A stretch of 64,000 nt of DNA from Eustoma russellianum (GCA_036186865.1 AP025066.1:16278516-16342515); one strand, 5' to 3'. Shown: positions 10,501 to 20,415, counted from the stretch's first letter. Program-made: numbers and translations. The notes: generated by a model from the letters alone, not told the origin.

Positions 10501-10964
10501 CCGCAGTTGAATTTTTGGTAAAATAGGCCAGATCAGTTTCAGCATCTAACCCATTTCGGAAATTAAGTAAATGAGCCCCTTTATGATTATCGAAATAATC
10601 TGAAATTTTTACGACATGTATCTAAGATTCCACCAAATGTATTTGTGACAAAAGATCAGGGAAATGAACCTATTTGGCTAGCTTAACCGCCCCATGAATA
10701 CGAAGTAAAAGTCTGGAAGAATTTAGCTTCCGCATTCATGCATGTTGATATGTTATAAGGAATGTATACGCTTATCCATGTCATGACTTGCATTGCATAT
10801 CACTACATGTATCATGCATGATCATGAAACTGATTTTCATGGATTTTATAATGCAAGCAAGTTTTATAAGCAGCTATGTTTTCGTTATGCATGAAAAGTT
10901 TTTACGGTCCCATGTTTTTAAAGAAAGCTTCATGATTCCTTTGCCGGCCAAGCATGCGACTAAC

Positions 10965-11222
10965 CCGACTCCAGACCCGGGGTTAATTGGTCTGATGACA
11001 TGATATGTTCTGGACCCGTTCAGATCCGGAGTTAATTGATCTGATATCTGTTCTGGACCCGTTCAGATCCGGGGTTAATTGATCTGATATCTGTTCTGGA
11101 CCCGCTCAGATCCGGGGTTAATTGATCTGATATCTGTTCTGGACCCGTTCAGGCCTGGGGTTAATTGGTCTGATGATATGTTCTGGACCCGCTCAGATCC
11201 GGGGTTAATTGATCTGACACTC
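10965..11222 (+). repeat. ~43-base tandem repeats in gypsy 1 left LTR
   Basis: About six units of the type TTCTGGACCCGTTCAGATCC plus GGGGTTAATTGATCTGATATC occur, with unit starts at 11008, 11051, 11094, 11137 and about 11181, and a partial one before. The right LTR carries the equivalent array at about 19345-19635. The repeats contain no spacers, so this is a minisatellite and not a CRISPR array. Confidence 0.9.
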
Positions 11223-11580
11223 TATTTTTACGATATGTTACTTTATGGGACCAAAATGATGTTTTGACATGACATGACATCATGCATTGCATCTTGCATA
11301 ATTCACGATCATGAGGACATGTTGCATGTTACAGTTAATGGTTATAAGTTATTATTGGTATAGCATTACCTAAAAACATGCTTAAGCCGAACGCCAAGTA
11401 AGTTCAGGATCTAAGACCAGGTGTGGTATAGCATTCCCTAAAAATATGCTTAAGCTGAACGTCAAGCAAGCTCAGGATTTAAGATCAGGAATGAATTATG
11501 ATTCTTTGAGGTTTTTGGGGTAATACATTCATGTTATGATTCTTTACGTATTTCATGGTCGTTTATTGTATTCTTGCTGG

Positions 11581-11594
11581 GTGATTTTTATCAC
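11581..11594 (+). other. Small hairpin GTGAT/ATCAC in LTR
   Basis: A 5-base-pair stem with a TTTT loop lies about 25 bases before the short acidic frame. Gypsy 2 LTRs have GCGAC/GTCGC with a TTT loop at the same place (25981-25993 and 34251-34263), so two stem pairs differ by compensatory changes. Gypsy 3 has GGGTGA/TCACCC here (49300-49322). Confidence 0.45.
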
Positions 11595-11618
11595 TCACAC
11601 TTTATTTTTTCCCCCCCA

Positions 11619-11678
11619 GAGCCAGATAATGCCAAGATAGAATGGATTGAGGATGAGCCGAGGGTTCCTTATCCATAG
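11619..11678 (+). other. Conserved short acidic reading frame in gypsy 1 left LTR
   Basis: After a pyrimidine tract ending CCCCCCCAG, a 20-codon frame encodes EPDNAKIEWIEDEPRVPYP and stops at TAG 11676. The right LTR repeats it at 20035-20094 with one residue change. Gypsy 2 LTRs encode EPGNEVEWIDDEPRVPYP at 25957-25901 and 34227-34171 (minus strand). Between the families most differences in the second half are at third codon positions and the length difference is one whole codon. There is no ATG, so if translated it would be a terminal exon or the end of a longer upstream frame. Function unknown. Confidence 0.4.
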
Positions 11679-12002
11679 GCGAGAAGATATGAAGGGAGCT
11701 AAGCTAAGGACTTTTGTGCTGCCAAGACGTTTTCTATCATGACTATGTTTGAACTTCTTTGGATTTCAGTTATCTTATTTTGTGGGACTACTACCTTTGG
11801 GAACTTAGTAAATTGGTGATGCATGTTTGATTTGAAAAGTTTTAATTCTGCCGAAATTTTACTACCATGTTGAATGTTGGCATGGGAGTCCACGACTTAT
11901 GTTATGGATGTTCGCATGTTATGCATGACGCCTTGTACTCTCTTCAGTGAAGTACAGCGGGTGCATCGTATCCGGACGAGGCCAGGTGCGGGGCGCTACA
12001 GG

Positions 12003-12015
12003 TGGTGTCAGAGCC
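12003..12015 (+). other. Primer-binding site of gypsy 1
   Basis: TGGTGTCAGAGCC begins two bases after the LTR. It matches the initiator-Met tRNA 3' end with one substitution (TGGTATCAGAG in gypsy 2), and marks the start of minus-strand DNA synthesis. Confidence 0.8.
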
Positions 12016-12282
12016 CAGGCTCTAGATTTCGGGCAGAACGTAGGACTAAGTTATGATCTTAGCAATCTAAGTTTGATCTTAGACCTAAGTCATGATCTTA
12101 GAAGAGTGATGGCCTTAGACTAGGACCACATAGACCGTGTTTAGGATGTAACTTAATAAAGAATCCTGAACTATGAAAGTTAGGTCTATGACGTAAGACG
12201 TGCCCTTTCCCCTTGTATTTTAAAATTTTCGAATTATGGTCCTTGGTCAAATAAATTGATTTTATTTCGATATTCTAAATAG

Positions 12283-12783
12283 ACAATAAACCCAAGAATT
12301 AGGACATGGTTGGTAAATGCAAATCCTGCCAATTTTGGAGCACTTCTGGATGCATGCTACCGTATAGAGAGAGATATTATACGAAGAGATGACATGGGTC
12401 AAAAGCGAGAAAGACAAGGAACCGGAAATGAGAAGTATAGGAAAATGGCTAAGAAGAATTTCAGAGGATCCGTTCATCAAGGACAGAATCAGCGCCGCAA
12501 GAAAAATCAAAATAATCAGCCGAAGAATCAGGCCCCAGCTCAGCAGCCAGCAATACCAGTATGCCCTCATTGCCAGAAGAGGCACGTGGGAGAGTATAGG
12601 TGGAAGACAGGTAAGTGCTTTGGATGCGGAAAGGATGGTCACATGATTAAGGATTGCCCAGAAAAGGGAGCACAACCACAACAACAGCAAAGGAACCAGC
12701 GGCCACGTGCAAATGCAAGGGTGCACGTTATGACTGATACTGATGTTGAAGAGACTGCTGACGTAGTAACTGGTAAGATTTAA
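12283..12783 (+). pseudogene. Gypsy 1 Gag remnant (C-terminal part)
   Basis: The frame opens at 12283 within residues that in gypsy 2 lie past the middle of Gag (NPRIRTWLVN, then DACYRIERDIIRRD). The first ~230 codons, including the start Met and the main Gag domain, are gone. The remaining part has a Gln/Asn-rich low-complexity stretch, a first Cys/His cluster that has lost a Cys (GEYRW where gypsy 2 has GEC), and an intact zinc knuckle CFGCGKDGHMIKDC near 12616-12660. The frame ends at 12783 inside a predicted intron. The gag-protease boundary residues VVTG lie just before the GTAAG at 12773. Confidence 0.85.
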
Positions 12784-12854
12784 AGTTTTATGTCTTCAAT
12801 ACCTTTCACTTATGCATGACTATCAAATTGCTTAGAAAAACATGCTTGGTTCAG
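12773..12854 (+). other. Predicted 82-base intron at the gag-protease junction, gypsy 1
   Basis: It starts GTAAGATT and ends TTGGTTCAG. Leaving it out keeps one reading frame from Gag (…VVTG) into protease (TILV…), giving the gap-free boundary usual in this lineage. Left in, it ends the frame at the TAA of 12781. The intron call rests on splice-site fit and frame only. Confidence 0.55.
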
Positions 12855-13711
12855 GAACTATCCTAGTGTGTAGCATACCCGCAAATGTGTTGTTCGACAG
12901 TGGCGCTAGCCACTCATTTATCTCGAGGAAGTTTGCTAAGAATATCGATCATAATCCAGTCCGATTAGACTCACCTTATAGAGTACAAGCAGCTGGCGAC
13001 CAGGTGCTTGTTTCCCATCACATATTCAGAAATTGTGCACTTGAGTTTAATGATCAGTTGTTTGAGGCCAATTTGATCCCCATATCTATGAGTGATTTTG
13101 ACGTGATTCTCGGAATGGATTGGCACTCAAAGAATCATGCTCACATTGACTGCCGAAGCAGGCAAGTTATCATTAAGAACCCAACTCGAGAGGAGATGTC
13201 ATTCCAAGGAGGAACTAAGTTAAAGAAACCATCCAAGAAAGTCTTTGTTAACGCAGCTCGTGCCAGACAAACATTAAGGAAAGGTCATGAAGGATTCTTG
13301 GTGTATGTTCTAAGTGTTGAACAAGAAAGCCCTACCCTTGCACAAGTCCCAGTTGTTAATGAATACCCTGATGTATTTCCTGATGATCTGCCTGGACTAC
13401 CTCCTGATCGCGAGATAGCTGTCAAAATAAACCTTGTTCCAGGAGCTGAACCCATATCTAAAGCCCCGTATCGCATGGCACCTACGGAACTAAAGGAGTT
13501 AAAGGAACAGTTACATGAACTGTTAGAAAGGAAACTCATTCGCCCCAGTGTTTCACCTTGGGGTGCTCCGGTGCTATTCGTGAAAAAGAAATATGGAAGT
13601 ATGCGCTTATGCATCGATTACCGGGAGCTCAACAAAATCACCATAAAGAACAAGTACCCGTTACCCTGGATTGACGACTCATTCGACCAGCTCAGGGTAA
13701 GTAACTCATAA
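12842..13711 (+). pseudogene. Gypsy 1 protease and N-terminal RT
   Basis: The aspartic protease site VLFDSGASHSFIS lies near 12887-12925, followed by MSDFDVILGMDW near 13088-13120. RT begins with FPDDLPGLPPDREI near 13377, then KAPYRMAPTELKELKEQ and SPWGAPVLFVKKKYGSMRLCIDYRELN, with Tyr for the usual Asp after KKK. The frame stops at 13709-13711 inside the predicted RT intron. True coding sequence probably starts at 12855 as the continuation of Gag. Protease cleaves the polyprotein; this RT part is the fingers domain. Confidence 0.85.
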
Positions 13712-13771
13712 GCTTTAACTTGATTAAGATTTAAATTCCTTTGAAACCCTACCTAAAGCATTTTAATGCAG
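13697..13771 (+). other. Predicted 75-base intron inside RT, gypsy 1
   Basis: It begins GTAAGTAAC, a perfect plant donor consensus, and ends TTTTAATGCAG. It splits RT between DQLR and GSRIFSKIDLRSGY. Joining the flanks is in frame and matches the uninterrupted DQLQGA-type sequence of related elements. The intron itself contains an in-frame TAA at 13709. Gypsy 2 and gypsy 3 have non-homologous-looking insertions of 67 and ~81 bases at exactly this codon. Confidence 0.65.
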
Positions 13772-14173
13772 GGATCTCGAATTTTTAGTAAGATTGACCT
13801 ACGATCTGGATACTTTCAATTGAAGATAAAGGTGGAAGATGTCCCTAAGACTGCTTTCAGAACCCGCTATGGACACTATGAGTTCTTAGTCATGCCTTTT
13901 GGTTTGACCAATGCCCCTGCCGCCTTTATGGACCTTATGAATCGAATCTTTCAAGAACAGTTGGACAAGTTCGTAGTGGTCTTCATAGACGACATCTTGA
14001 TTTATTCACCCGACGAAGAGACTCACGCAGCCCATTTAAGGATAGTCTTGAATATTCTAAGAGCAAGACAGTTGTACGCTAAATTTAGCAAATGCGAGTT
14101 TTGGCTGCAAAGTGTATCATTCCTCGGTCGTGATTTCAGAAGATGGGATTTCGGTAGATCCCAAGAAAATTGA
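13772..14173 (+). pseudogene. Gypsy 1 RT core (palm)
   Basis: The frame contains FSKIDLRSGYFQL, TAFRTRYGHYEF, VMPFGLTNAPAAFMDLMN, and the catalytic FIDDILIYS near 13984-14010. The DD pair binds the catalytic metal ions. At about 14125-14132 bases have been lost, shifting the frame; the correct reading continues in the next frame at ISEDGISVDPKK. The true exon starts at 13772 after the predicted intron. Confidence 0.88.
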
Positions 14174-15842
14174 AGCTATCACGGAATGGCCCAGGCCAAC
14201 AAATGTTACTGAAGTGAGAAGTTTTCTCGGACTAGCCGGATATTACAGGAAGTTTGTGGAAGGATTTTCGAGGATAGCTGTTCCCCTCACTAGATTGACC
14301 CAAAAGAAGACCAAGTTTGAGTGGAGTGCCGATTGCGAAAAGAGTTTCTCGGAGCTAAAAGCCAAGTTGACATCCGCTCCTATCCTAGCTCAGCCCACTC
14401 CTGGTGAGAAGTGCGTAGTGTACAGCGATGCTTCGAAGAATGGTCTCGGATGCGTCCTTATGCAAAATGATAAAGTGATAGCTTATGCATCCCGACAGTT
14501 GAAACCATTTGAGCAAAATTATCCTATCCATGATCTTGAACTTGCCGCAGTGGTATTCGCATTAAAGATATGGAGGCACTATTTATACAGCGAGAAGTGC
14601 GAGATCTATAAAGACCACAAGAGCCTAAAGTACCTCTTTACCCAGAAAGAGCTCAATATGCGGCAGCGTAGATGGTTGGAATTGATTAAAGATTATGATC
14701 CCTCCATTCAGTATCATCCGGGAAAAGCTAACAAAGTCGCTGATGCCCTAAGTCGAAAAACAAGCCACCCACGGCAACCACCTCTTCAGCGAGATATGGA
14801 AGAATTTGGCCTAGAAGAAGTTGACTCAATCGATGAAGTTCTAGCCAAATTAGTTCTTGTCCTTTCATTAATTGATAAGATCAAAGAGACCCAAGGAATT
14901 GATGAGAACTTAAGAAAGGTCAAGGAAAGGATGGAAGAAAAGCCGCAAGATGACTTTGAGATGCGCAGTGATGGCAGTCTATGGTATCAAGGACGGTTAT
15001 GTGTCCCTGAAAACAAAGAAATTAAGGACGAAGTCTTAATGGAAGCTCATAATTCTCGACTATCTATACATCCTGGAGCTAATAAGATGTATCAAGATCT
15101 CAAGCAAAAGTTTTGGTGGCCCGGTATGAAGAGACAAATAGCAGAATTTGTTGAGCGATGTTTGATCTGCCAAAGAGTAAAAGCCGAACACCAAAGACCT
15201 GCTGGATTGTTACAACCCTTGGAAGTGCCAGAATGGAAGTGGGACCATATCACCATGGATTTCGTGACCGACCTACCCAAGACTAAGTATGGGAATGATG
15301 CTATATGGGTCATTGTGGACCGTTTGACCAAGTCTGCTCACTTTTTGGCTATGACGATTAAAGCATCTATGGAGAAGTTAGCCTCTATGTATATTGATCA
15401 GATTGTTTGTTTACATGGAGTGCCCATCAGTATTGTATGCGACCGTGACCCCCGATTTACTTCGAGATTTTGGACTGCCTTTCAAAAGGCAATGGGCACA
15501 GAGATAAGAATGAGTTCCGCATTTCATCCTCAAACAGATGGACAATCAGAGAGGACAATCCAAACCCTTGAGGACATGCTCCGTGCTTACATTCTTGATT
15601 TTGGAGGAAGCTGGGATAAAAGTCTTAAGCTCGTAGAGTTTTCTTACAATAATAGCTTCCACAGATCCATCGGAATGGCACCTTATGAGGCATTGTATGG
15701 ACGAAAATGTCGATCCCCACTATATTGGGACAAGATTGGAGATAAGGTCTACGCAGGACCCGACATTGTTGAGCAAACACGAGAGAAGGTAAAGTTAGTC
15801 CAACAAAGACTAAGAGCAGCGCAAGATAGAACGAAGATATAG
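14112..15842 (+). pseudogene. Gypsy 1 RT end, RNase H and integrase core
   Basis: The frame continues RT (ISVDPKKIEAITEWPRP, VRSFLGLAGYYRKFV), then RNase H (VVYSDASKNGLGCVL near 14417, HDLELAAVVFALKIW, HKSLKYLFTQKELNMRQRRW), then integrase. The HHCC zinc site is HPGANKMY…CLICQRVK near 15070-15180. The DDE core is MDFVTDLPK near 15256, CDRDPRFTSRFW near 15438 and TDGQSERTIQTLE near 15535. All three acidic residues are present. It ends at a TAG (15840-15842). In RNase H the usual TDHKS reads KDHKS, a possible loss of a key Asp. Confidence 0.9.
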
Positions 15843-16293
15843 GCAGATGAAAGAAGGAGACCTTTAGAATTCCAAGAAGGAGAGAGTTTTTCTAAAAGTT
15901 TCCCCGACCAAAGGAGTTAAGAGATTTGGCATCAAAGGAAAACTAAGCCCAAGATTTGTTGGACCTTATGAAGTGCTTGAGAAAGTAGGTGAAGTTGCAT
16001 ACCGCTTGGCGTTACCACCCTCTCTTTCTCAGTTGCATGATGTATTCCATGTTTCTCAACTCCGTCGATATGTATATGACCCAAGCCACATCCTTGAAGA
16101 TCAACAGTTGAAGGTTGAAAAAGATGTAACTTATGAAGAGGAACCCTTAAGAATAGTTGATCGGAAAGAGAAAGCTTTAAGGAAGAGATCCATATCTATG
16201 GTAAAGGTACAATGGAAGCATCATTCGGAAGAAGAAGCCACATGGGAAACGGAAGAAGATATGAAGAGTAGATACCCCCATCTTTTCGACTAG
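15843..16293 (+). pseudogene. Gypsy 1 integrase C-terminus with chromodomain
   Basis: After the stop at 15840 the reading continues ADERRRPLEFQEGE, shifts frame once near 15883, then reads KRFGIKGKLSPRFVGPYEVLEKVG, LPPSLSQLHDVFHVSQLRRY, and a chromodomain EEPLRIVDRKEKALRK…MVKVQWKHHSEEEATWETEE ending RYPHLFD at TAG 16291. Chromodomains of this class help direct insertion to heterochromatin. Homology and order make this a confident assignment, but the copy is inactive because of the upstream breaks. Confidence 0.88.
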
Positions 16294-16299
16294 CTTTTG

Positions 16300-16337
16300 A
16301 AGTTTCGAGGACGAAACTTATGATAAGGTGGGGAGGA
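16300..16337 (+). other. Hairpin and polypurine tract before the 3' LTR of gypsy 1
   Basis: A perfect 8-base-pair inverted repeat AAGTTTCG/CGAAACTT with loop AGGA (16300-16319) begins seven bases after the pol stop. It is followed by the purine run AAGGTGGGGAGGA (16325-16337), the plus-strand primer, which abuts the LTR. Gypsy 2 has the same stem. Confidence 0.8.
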
Positions 16338-19300
16338 TGTTGTACCCCAACGATCGTGTACGTGAAAACTATGAACATGAGACGGAATGAAAGCGACAAT
16401 TTCTTTTAGCGCGTGTTACTTAAGTCAACTTAACCCTCTTTACTTAATTATTAGGAGGTGATACCAAGCCAAATTAAATAAGGGAAACTTCAAGAAAGTA
16501 GTGCATGAAATATAGAGTTATATGAACCATACAGACCACTATGTATGTATGTGCGTGTATATGATATATGTGTATGAAATGTATAAATACCTACATGCGT
16601 ATACATAGGAAGATATATATATATATATCTATATCTATATATATAGAGTACACATGGTGTGTATATATATGTATGCATACATATGTTAATCTTAGAATAT
16701 GATAAAATAAAGGAAAACAATATAGTGCATGAATTAAAAGTACAAGAAATATCAAGTTGCCCAAGAAGCCCTTAAAATTCGGCCAAGGCATGAAGAGGGT
16801 TCTAGAATTCTCTAGCCAATTTTATTAGTTAAAATGATAAGACAAGAAGTTATCATGCAAAGAATAAATAGAAAACAAAATAGACATGCATTTAAGGAAC
16901 AAGTAAGACAACTCATTAAAGAAGGAAGTAGTGTGGTTGAGGTCATAAAGACCCCAACCCAAAAATCGGCCCCACATGGATTAACCATGGAAGATTTCAA
17001 ATCCTACCATGGTTACTTTTTCATTAAACCAAGGTTAAAATAACCATGATTTGATAAAGTAACTTGGGTTAGCCCAAAAGTAACCATAGTTGGAATAAAG
17101 TAACCAAGGTTATACTAACTTAACCTTGATTAACACTCATGAGAACCCTAACCCTCCCAATTCTCCCTCCAAAAAATCAGCCAAGCTCCCCATCTCCTAG
17201 ATTTTTAAATCTTGCAAGACCACACCCTACATCCATCTAGAAAATTCTTCCCAAGCAAGCCAAGCAACACTTAGCAAAATTTCCTCCTACTCTCACCAAT
17301 ATTTCGGCCCTATACTCTTGAAGGATAGGAGTTCAACTTCACTTCAAGACTCAAGAAGACATCTATGTAAGTCTTGTTCCAAGTTTCCTTAAGTAAATTC
17401 TTATTTGGTGATGGATGAAGCTCACCTAAACTCTTTCTCCCCATACCCAAAACCGTGGGTTTCATGGTGTAAATAGGTGAAAGCCATCAACTTTCTTAGG
17501 TAGAGACACATTGTGGTACTTGAATCTCCATTCCAAGCTCATTTTGGTAAGATGCTCTAGCCCTCAAACCTATCCTATTTCCTCTATTGAATAAAGACTA
17601 ATCTTTTTCTTTCATTTCCATTAAAACCATATGCTTAAGGTGAAGAAGGTGAAGGATTCCAACACATCTTACACTATAACCAAGCAAAGACAAGAGCTTT
17701 AGCTTGAAGAGGCAAGTATACAATGATCTCTCATGATTTATTTAAAGAGTTTGTGACTTGAATGCTTAGAAGTTCTTAAGATATAATCTTTAGTTGAATG
17801 TCTTAAGTTGATACTGTATCTTAGTGATTCCACAAGAACAATGCCTTGCATGTGACTTACTCCTTTCAAGATGAAGTCTTTTCCTATATGCTATATGAAA
17901 TAAGGCTCACCTAAGTAGGTCTAGACAAGATTGACTTGTGAATGTAACACAAAAGGTCATAAGGAAAGAACACATGTGAAAGCTAGGAGCTTTATGAGGT
18001 TGTTGGTAAGTTTGGATTAAGATGACTCTTGAATATGAATGCATGCTTGAAAATATGTTGTAAAATGAGGTTAAGGCACCACACAAGTTTCGGCCAAAGT
18101 AATGAGTGAAGACATGGACATTTGACTTGGATAAGATGACAAAATAGCAAATCACTGGAAGTGGACAGAATAGAGTGACGTTTTAGATGGTTTGAGAACT
18201 GACCTTACAGACATTCAATGAAGCTAATTTTTGGTAAAAAGTTATCCTTATGAGTTTAACCCAAGTGAGAGTTGGAATTTCGTTAAAATCAGTTACGGAT
18301 TATTTTTAAGAAATTATACAGTAAAACTGCTCCATAAGAAAATTCTGGAGTTGGACAGAATTGATCACTGTTTTCAACGAATTAAAAGAGGACCTTGTGG
18401 ACCTTTAATAAATCTGATTTTTGGTACAGAGCTAATCTCATGAGTGTAGCAGAGATGAGAGTTGGAATTTTGGTAAAAAAAAGTTATGGTTAATTTTTAA
18501 TGAAATAATTAGTGAGACTGCTCAGGCTGTAAATTCTGGAACTTGACAGAATGGTGTAACGTTTTGAATGGTTTGAAAGGAGACCTTGTAGATGACCAAT
18601 AAAGCTGATTTTTGGCATGATAATAATTCTGTGAGTTTAGTGAACACGCCAGCTGAAATTTTGGTAAAACAAGCTCTGGATTATTTTATATGAATTAATT
18701 CGTCAAACTGCTCAACTGAAATCACTGGAATCAACCTGAAGTTTAGTAACGAATTTATGGACTCAGAAAGGGGACTTAGAGATATGAAAATAGGCTAAAT
18801 TTCGGTAGGATACTAGTTCCACATGTTTATGACTTGTGCAAGTTGGAATTTCAGAAAAAAGAATCACGGATTTGCCGCAGTTGAATTTTTGGTAAAATAG
18901 GCCAGATCAGTTTCAGCATCTAACCCATTTCGGAAATTAAGTAAATGAGCCCCTTTATGATTATCGAAATAATCTGAAATTTTTACGACATGTATCTAAG
19001 ATTCCGCCAAATGTATTTGTGACAAAAGATCAGGGAAATGAACCTATTTGGTTAGCTTAACAGCCCCATGAATACGAAGTAAAAGTCTGAAAGAATTTAG
19101 CTTCCGCATTCATGCATGTTGATATGTTATAAGGAATGTATACGCTTATCCATGTCATGACTTGCATTGCATATCACTACATGTATCATGCATGATCATG
19201 AAACTGATTTTCATGGATTTTATAATGCAAGCAAGTTTTATAAGCAGCTATGTTTTCGTTATGCATGAAAAGTTTTTACGGCCCCATGTTTTTAAAGAAA

Positions 19301-20415
19301 GCTTCATGATTCCTTTGCCGGCCAAACATGCGACTAACCCGACTCCAGACCCAGGGTTAATTGGTCTGATGACATGATATGTTCTGGACCCGTTCAGATC
19401 CGGAGTTAATTGATCTGATATCTGTTCTGGAACCGTTCAGATCCGGGGTTAATTGATCTGATATCTGTTCTAGACCCGTTCAGATCCGGGGTTAATTGAT
19501 CTGATATCTGTTCTTGACCCGCTCAGATCCGGGGTTAATTGATCTGATATCTGTTCTGGACCCGTTCAGGCCTGGGGTTAATTGGTCTGATGATATGTTT
19601 TGGACCCGCTAAGATCCGGAGTTAATTGATCTGACACTCTGTTTTTACGATATGTTACTTTATGGGACCAAAATGATGTTTTGACATGACATGACATCAT
19701 GCATTGCATCTTGCATGATTCACGATCATGAGGACATGTTGCATGTTACAGTTAATGGTTATAAGTTATTATTGGTATAGCATTACCTAAAAACATGCTT
19801 AAGCCGAACGCCAAGTAAGTTCAGGATCTAAGACCAGGTATGGTATAGCATTCCCTAAAAATATGCTTAAGCTGAACGTCAAGCAAGCTTAGGATTTAAG
19901 ATCAGGTATGAATTATGATTCTTTGAGGTTTTTAGGGTAATACATTAGTGTTATGATTCTTTACGTATTTCATGGTTGTTTATTGTATTCTTGCCGGGTG
20001 ATTTTTATCACTCACACTTTATTTTTTTTCCCCAGAGCCAAATAATGCCAAGATAGAATGGATCGAGGATGAGCCGAGGGTTCCTTATCCATAGGCGAGA
20101 AGATATGAAGGGAGCTAAGCTAAGGACTTTTGTGCTGCCAAGACGTTTTGTATCATGACTATGTTTGAACTCTTTGGATTTTAGTTATGTTATTTTGTGG
20201 GACTACTACCTTTGGGAACTTAGTAAATTGGTGATGCATGTTTGATTTGAAAAGTTTGAATTCTGCCGAAATTTTACTACCATGTTGAATATTGGCATGG
20301 GAGTCCACGACTTATGTTATGGATGTTCGCATGTTATGCATGACGCCTTGTACTCTCCTCAGTAAAGTACGGCGGGTGCACCGTATCCGGACGAGGCCGG
20401 GTGCGGGGCGCTACA
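16338..20415 (+). repeat. Gypsy 1 right (3') LTR
   Basis: The LTR is 4078 bases, collinear with 7944-12000, with scattered substitutions and small indels. It repeats the small frame (16834-17043), the motif cluster, the ~190-base units, the 43-base repeats and the short acidic frame. The two LTRs were identical at insertion, so their differences measure its age. Confidence 0.94.
20035..20094 (+). other. Conserved short acidic reading frame in gypsy 1 right LTR
   Basis: This is the same 20-codon frame as at 11619-11678, with Asp to Asn at the third codon and one silent change in the Ile codon. It follows TTTTTTTTCCCCAG. Confidence 0.4.

Larger units (their letters stand above)
7944..12000 (+). 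repeat. Gypsy 1 left (5') LTR
   Basis: The LTR is 4057 bases, TGTTGTACC to GCTACA, matched along its length by 16338-20415. In order it contains AT-rich microsatellites near 8220-8255, a near-invariant block with a small frame (8442-8636), a TAACC/GGTTA cluster (8590-8750), four ~190-base degenerate repeats (9780-10500), ~43-base repeats (10965-11222), a small hairpin (11581-11594), and a short conserved acidic frame (11619-11678). A TATAAATA at 8188 could be the promoter TATA box, but nothing else supports it. Confidence 0.94.
7944..20415 (+). mobile_element. Gypsy 1: Ty3/gypsy chromovirus (Tekay/Del-like), full length
   Basis: The element has two LTRs of about 4.06 kb starting TGTTGTACC and ending GCTACA, a primer site, Gag remnant, protease, RT, RNase H, integrase with chromodomain, a polypurine tract, and a 5-base TSD. 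Integrase after RNase H is the gypsy order, and the chromodomain marks a chromovirus. The N-terminal part of gag has been deleted. Frameshifts near 14130 and 15883 and a stop at 15840 break pol. It sits inside the RNase H gene of copia A and is therefore younger than it. Two intron-like gaps interrupt the coding region (12773-12854 and 13697-13771). Confidence 0.95.

Noticed and set aside
10965..11222. Regular ~43-base repeats resembling a CRISPR array
   Set aside because: Units are directly adjacent with no unique spacers, lie in both LTRs of a plant retrotransposon, and no cas genes are present.
11502..11618. Upstream in-frame extension of the LTR acidic frame, giving a hydrophobic membrane-like segment
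   Set aside because: The hydrophobicity follows from T-rich DNA, and between gypsy 1 and 2 this part changes residues freely, unlike the part after the AG.
12262..12726. 154-codon open frame on the minus strand opposite Gag of gypsy 1
   Set aside because: It is the antisense shadow of the Gln/Asn-rich Gag remnant, is Leu-rich from that composition, and has no recognisable motif.
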